Part shown: piece by piece, positions 6,006-6,955 of the stretch | Layout of the letters: each line of letters begins with the position of its first letter | Position numbering within the stretch: the stretch's first letter is position 1 | DNA from: Ruminococcus flavefaciens | Lineage (GTDB): Bacteria > Bacillota > Clostridia > Oscillospirales > Ruminococcaceae | Assembly (NCBI GenBank): GCA_002350065.1 | Contig: DEDQ01000085.1 | Span: forward strand, 4,906-11,860 | Length of the DNA: 6,955 bases | Direction of reading: 5' to 3' | Position numbers and translations under genes: made by a program | Notes under the pieces: model-generated | What the model was told of the DNA's origin: nothing | Seen by the model: only the letters and a program-made list of their open reading frames with translations | Database searches by the model: none

Positions 6006-6176
6006 GTATAGTAATGCTTTGTGATTTCAGGCTGTCCGTTCTTTCTATGAAACTTACTATTTTGAGGTCAGTCTGACAATGAGCGTTTTGGGGGACCGAT
6101 TAGACGCGGTCAGAAAAAATCGGCTGTTCGCTGCCGTAAAGCGGAGCTGCGGCAATCCGCAGGATTGGAGAATGTT
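6006..6176 (+). promoter_or_regulatory. Long structured 5' leader with three consecutive hairpins
   Basis: The predicted leader is unusually long. Its last 80 nt form three adjacent stems: GACCG/CGGTC (6094-6098 with 6107-6111), TTCGCT/AGCGGA (6127-6132 with 6140-6145, one G-U pair) and CTGCGG/CCGCAG (6147-6152 with 6157-6162, loop CAAT). The last stem directly abuts the Shine-Dalgarno GGATTGGAG (6162-6170). An alternative stem CCGATT/AATCGG (6096-6101 with 6118-6123) excludes the first. No T-run terminator follows. I do not recognise a known riboswitch class. Regulation of translation or of mRNA stability is the likely role (inference). Confidence 0.5.
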
Positions 6177-6955
6177 ATGGATATCAGACTCGTAACGACT
6201 TCTTTCAACGATGAGGTACACGCAACCTTTAACGACAAAAAAACAGGCTGCGGTATAAATCTCCTGAAGTCAGAAAATGTGACTCGCTACCGAAGAGGAT
6301 CTGTTATGACCGACCTCGGCGAGCTCACCTGTGAAAAATGTAAGACAAAGATAGCCAAGGAAATGATACGCTCTGACCAGAAGGAAATGAAGCTCCTTCT
6401 CAAGGAAGAGAAAATGAGAGCCAAGAAGGGTCTCGACGACGTAGGCATCGTCCCCCTCGGCAATACTACTGCAAAGCCCACAAGAGCACGCAGTAACGAC
6501 GACCTCCGCCCTCGTCAGGTCGCTGTCAAGCCCGCTGCAAAGCCCGAACCCGAGCCGCAGCCCGCAAAAGCAGAAATACCGCAGACTATCCCCGGCACAG
6601 GCGTTGCTATGGATAACAGTCTCGCTCAGTTCGCTATAAACAAGCCCACAGAGGAAGCTCCCGCTCAGTCAGCTTCTCAGCAGGCAGACGATTTCCTCGC
6701 TCAGTTCGCTGTTCCTACTCCCGGAGCAGAGCCCGCTCAGGCTCCTCAGCAGGCTGCACCTGCTCCCGCTCAGGCAGCTCCACAGCAGGACGACTTCCTT
6801 TCGCAGTTCGCTGTACCCAATCCGGCAGAAGAGCCCGCTCCCGCACCGGCACCCGTTCAGCCGGCTGCACCTCCTGTTATCGACGATATTTCAGCAGCTA
6901 TCACAGCAGCTAACGTAAATACTCCGCCTCCGATACAGCCCGCTGCTCCTGCTCC
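6177..6955 (+). CDS. Unrecognised protein: cysteine-containing N-terminal domain and Ala/Pro/Gln-rich repeat region (3' end outside window)
   Basis: I do not recognise this protein. The window holds 259 codons and the frame is open at the end. Residues 1-62 look like a small folded domain, with C25 in TGCGINLL and a C52-x-x-C55 pair (TCEKCKT). These three cysteines, perhaps with His15, could bind zinc, but that is a guess. Residues 57-84 are Lys/Glu/Met-rich and probably a charged helix or short coiled coil. From about residue 97 the protein is low-complexity, rich in Ala, Pro, Gln and Glu. It carries three copies of a short motif: DNSLAQFAINKP (146-157), DDFLAQFAVPTP (171-182) and DDFLSQFAVPNP (205-216), with a possible degenerate IDDISAAI at 235-242. 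No signal peptide or membrane helix is seen, so it is probably cytoplasmic. The ATG at 6177 has GGAG six nt upstream; an ATG at 6172 is in another frame. It is transcribed divergently from the pur gene run. Confidence 0.9.
   Translation, partial: MDIRLVTTSFNDEVHATFNDKKTGCGINLLKSENVTRYRRGSVMTDLGELTCEKCKTKIAKEMIRSDQKEMKLLLKEEKMRAKKGLDDVGIVPLGNTTAKPTRARSNDDLRPRQVAVKPAAKPEPEPQPAKAEIPQTIPGTGVAMDNSLAQFAINKPTEEAPAQSASQQADDFLAQFAVPTPGAEPAQAPQQAAPAPAQAAPQQDDFLSQFAVPNPAEEPAPAPAPVQPAAPPVIDDISAAITAANVNTPPPIQPAAPA

Larger units (their letters stand above)
5634..6176. other. Divergent AT-rich intergenic control region
   Basis: This 543-nt stretch separates the minus-strand operon from the plus-strand gene and has no convincing coding content. 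Reading left to right it holds: the glycosyltransferase ribosome binding site and leader; its promoter (5704-5732); loose 7-bp inverted repeats GCCAAAA/TTTTGGC (5799-5805 and 5831-5837) and AAACTTC/GAAGTTT (5849-5855 and 5878-5884); a perfect 17-bp palindrome (5899-5915); a lone TATAAT at 5939-5944 without a good -35; the plus-strand promoter (5971-5999); and a structured leader. The AT-rich 7-bp repeats could be chance. Confidence 0.7.

Overview
The window looks like chromosomal DNA from a Gram-positive gut Clostridium relative, most likely Ruminococcus or a close Oscillospiraceae genus. This is an inference from strong AGGAGG-type ribosome binding sites, consensus sigma-A promoters, moderately GC coding DNA beside a very AT-rich intergenic stretch, and the style of the purine proteins. 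I see no rRNA, tRNA, CRISPR array, transposase or other mobile-element signature.

Positions 1-5633 hold seven genes, all on the minus strand and closely packed. In transcription order they are: a membrane-anchored family 2 glycosyltransferase (GtrB/DPM1-like); a membrane-anchored extracytoplasmic protein with WG-like repeats and a TTG start; purE; a HAD-superfamily phosphatase; a small protein made of two tandem DUF6440-like repeats; purC; and purF, which leaves the window at position 1. Most junctions are 11 nt or less. Two have the form GGAGAA-stop-3 nt-ATG, with the upstream gene's last codons serving as the next gene's ribosome binding site. A clear promoter (TTGCAG-17-TATAAT, minus strand, 5732-5704) precedes the glycosyltransferase. 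The only sizeable gap in the run, 1902-2010, carries two hairpins ahead of purC. PurE, PurC and PurF are enzymes of de novo IMP synthesis, so the cluster mixes purine synthesis with two envelope-type genes and two uncharacterised small or accessory genes.

The PurF is atypical. It starts MGGFFG instead of placing a catalytic cysteine at position 2, and the other glutaminase-site residues I can align from memory are also replaced. The PRPP-binding motif VDDSIVRGT is intact.

Positions 5634-6176 form a divergent, AT-rich control region. It contains the minus-strand promoter, a perfect 17-bp palindrome (AATAACAA-T-TTGTTATT), looser inverted repeats, a consensus plus-strand promoter (TTGATT-17-TATAAT, 5971-5999), and a leader of about 170 nt ending in three consecutive hairpins, the last touching the ribosome binding site.

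From 6177 to the window end, on the plus strand, is the start of an unrecognised protein. It has a short N-terminal domain with C25, C52 and C55, a charged probable helix, and a long Ala/Pro/Gln-rich region with three copies of a DDFLAQFAVP-like motif. The best candidates for something undescribed are this repeat-motif protein with its structured leader, the glutaminase-degenerate PurF, and the tandem-DUF6440 gene inside a purine operon.
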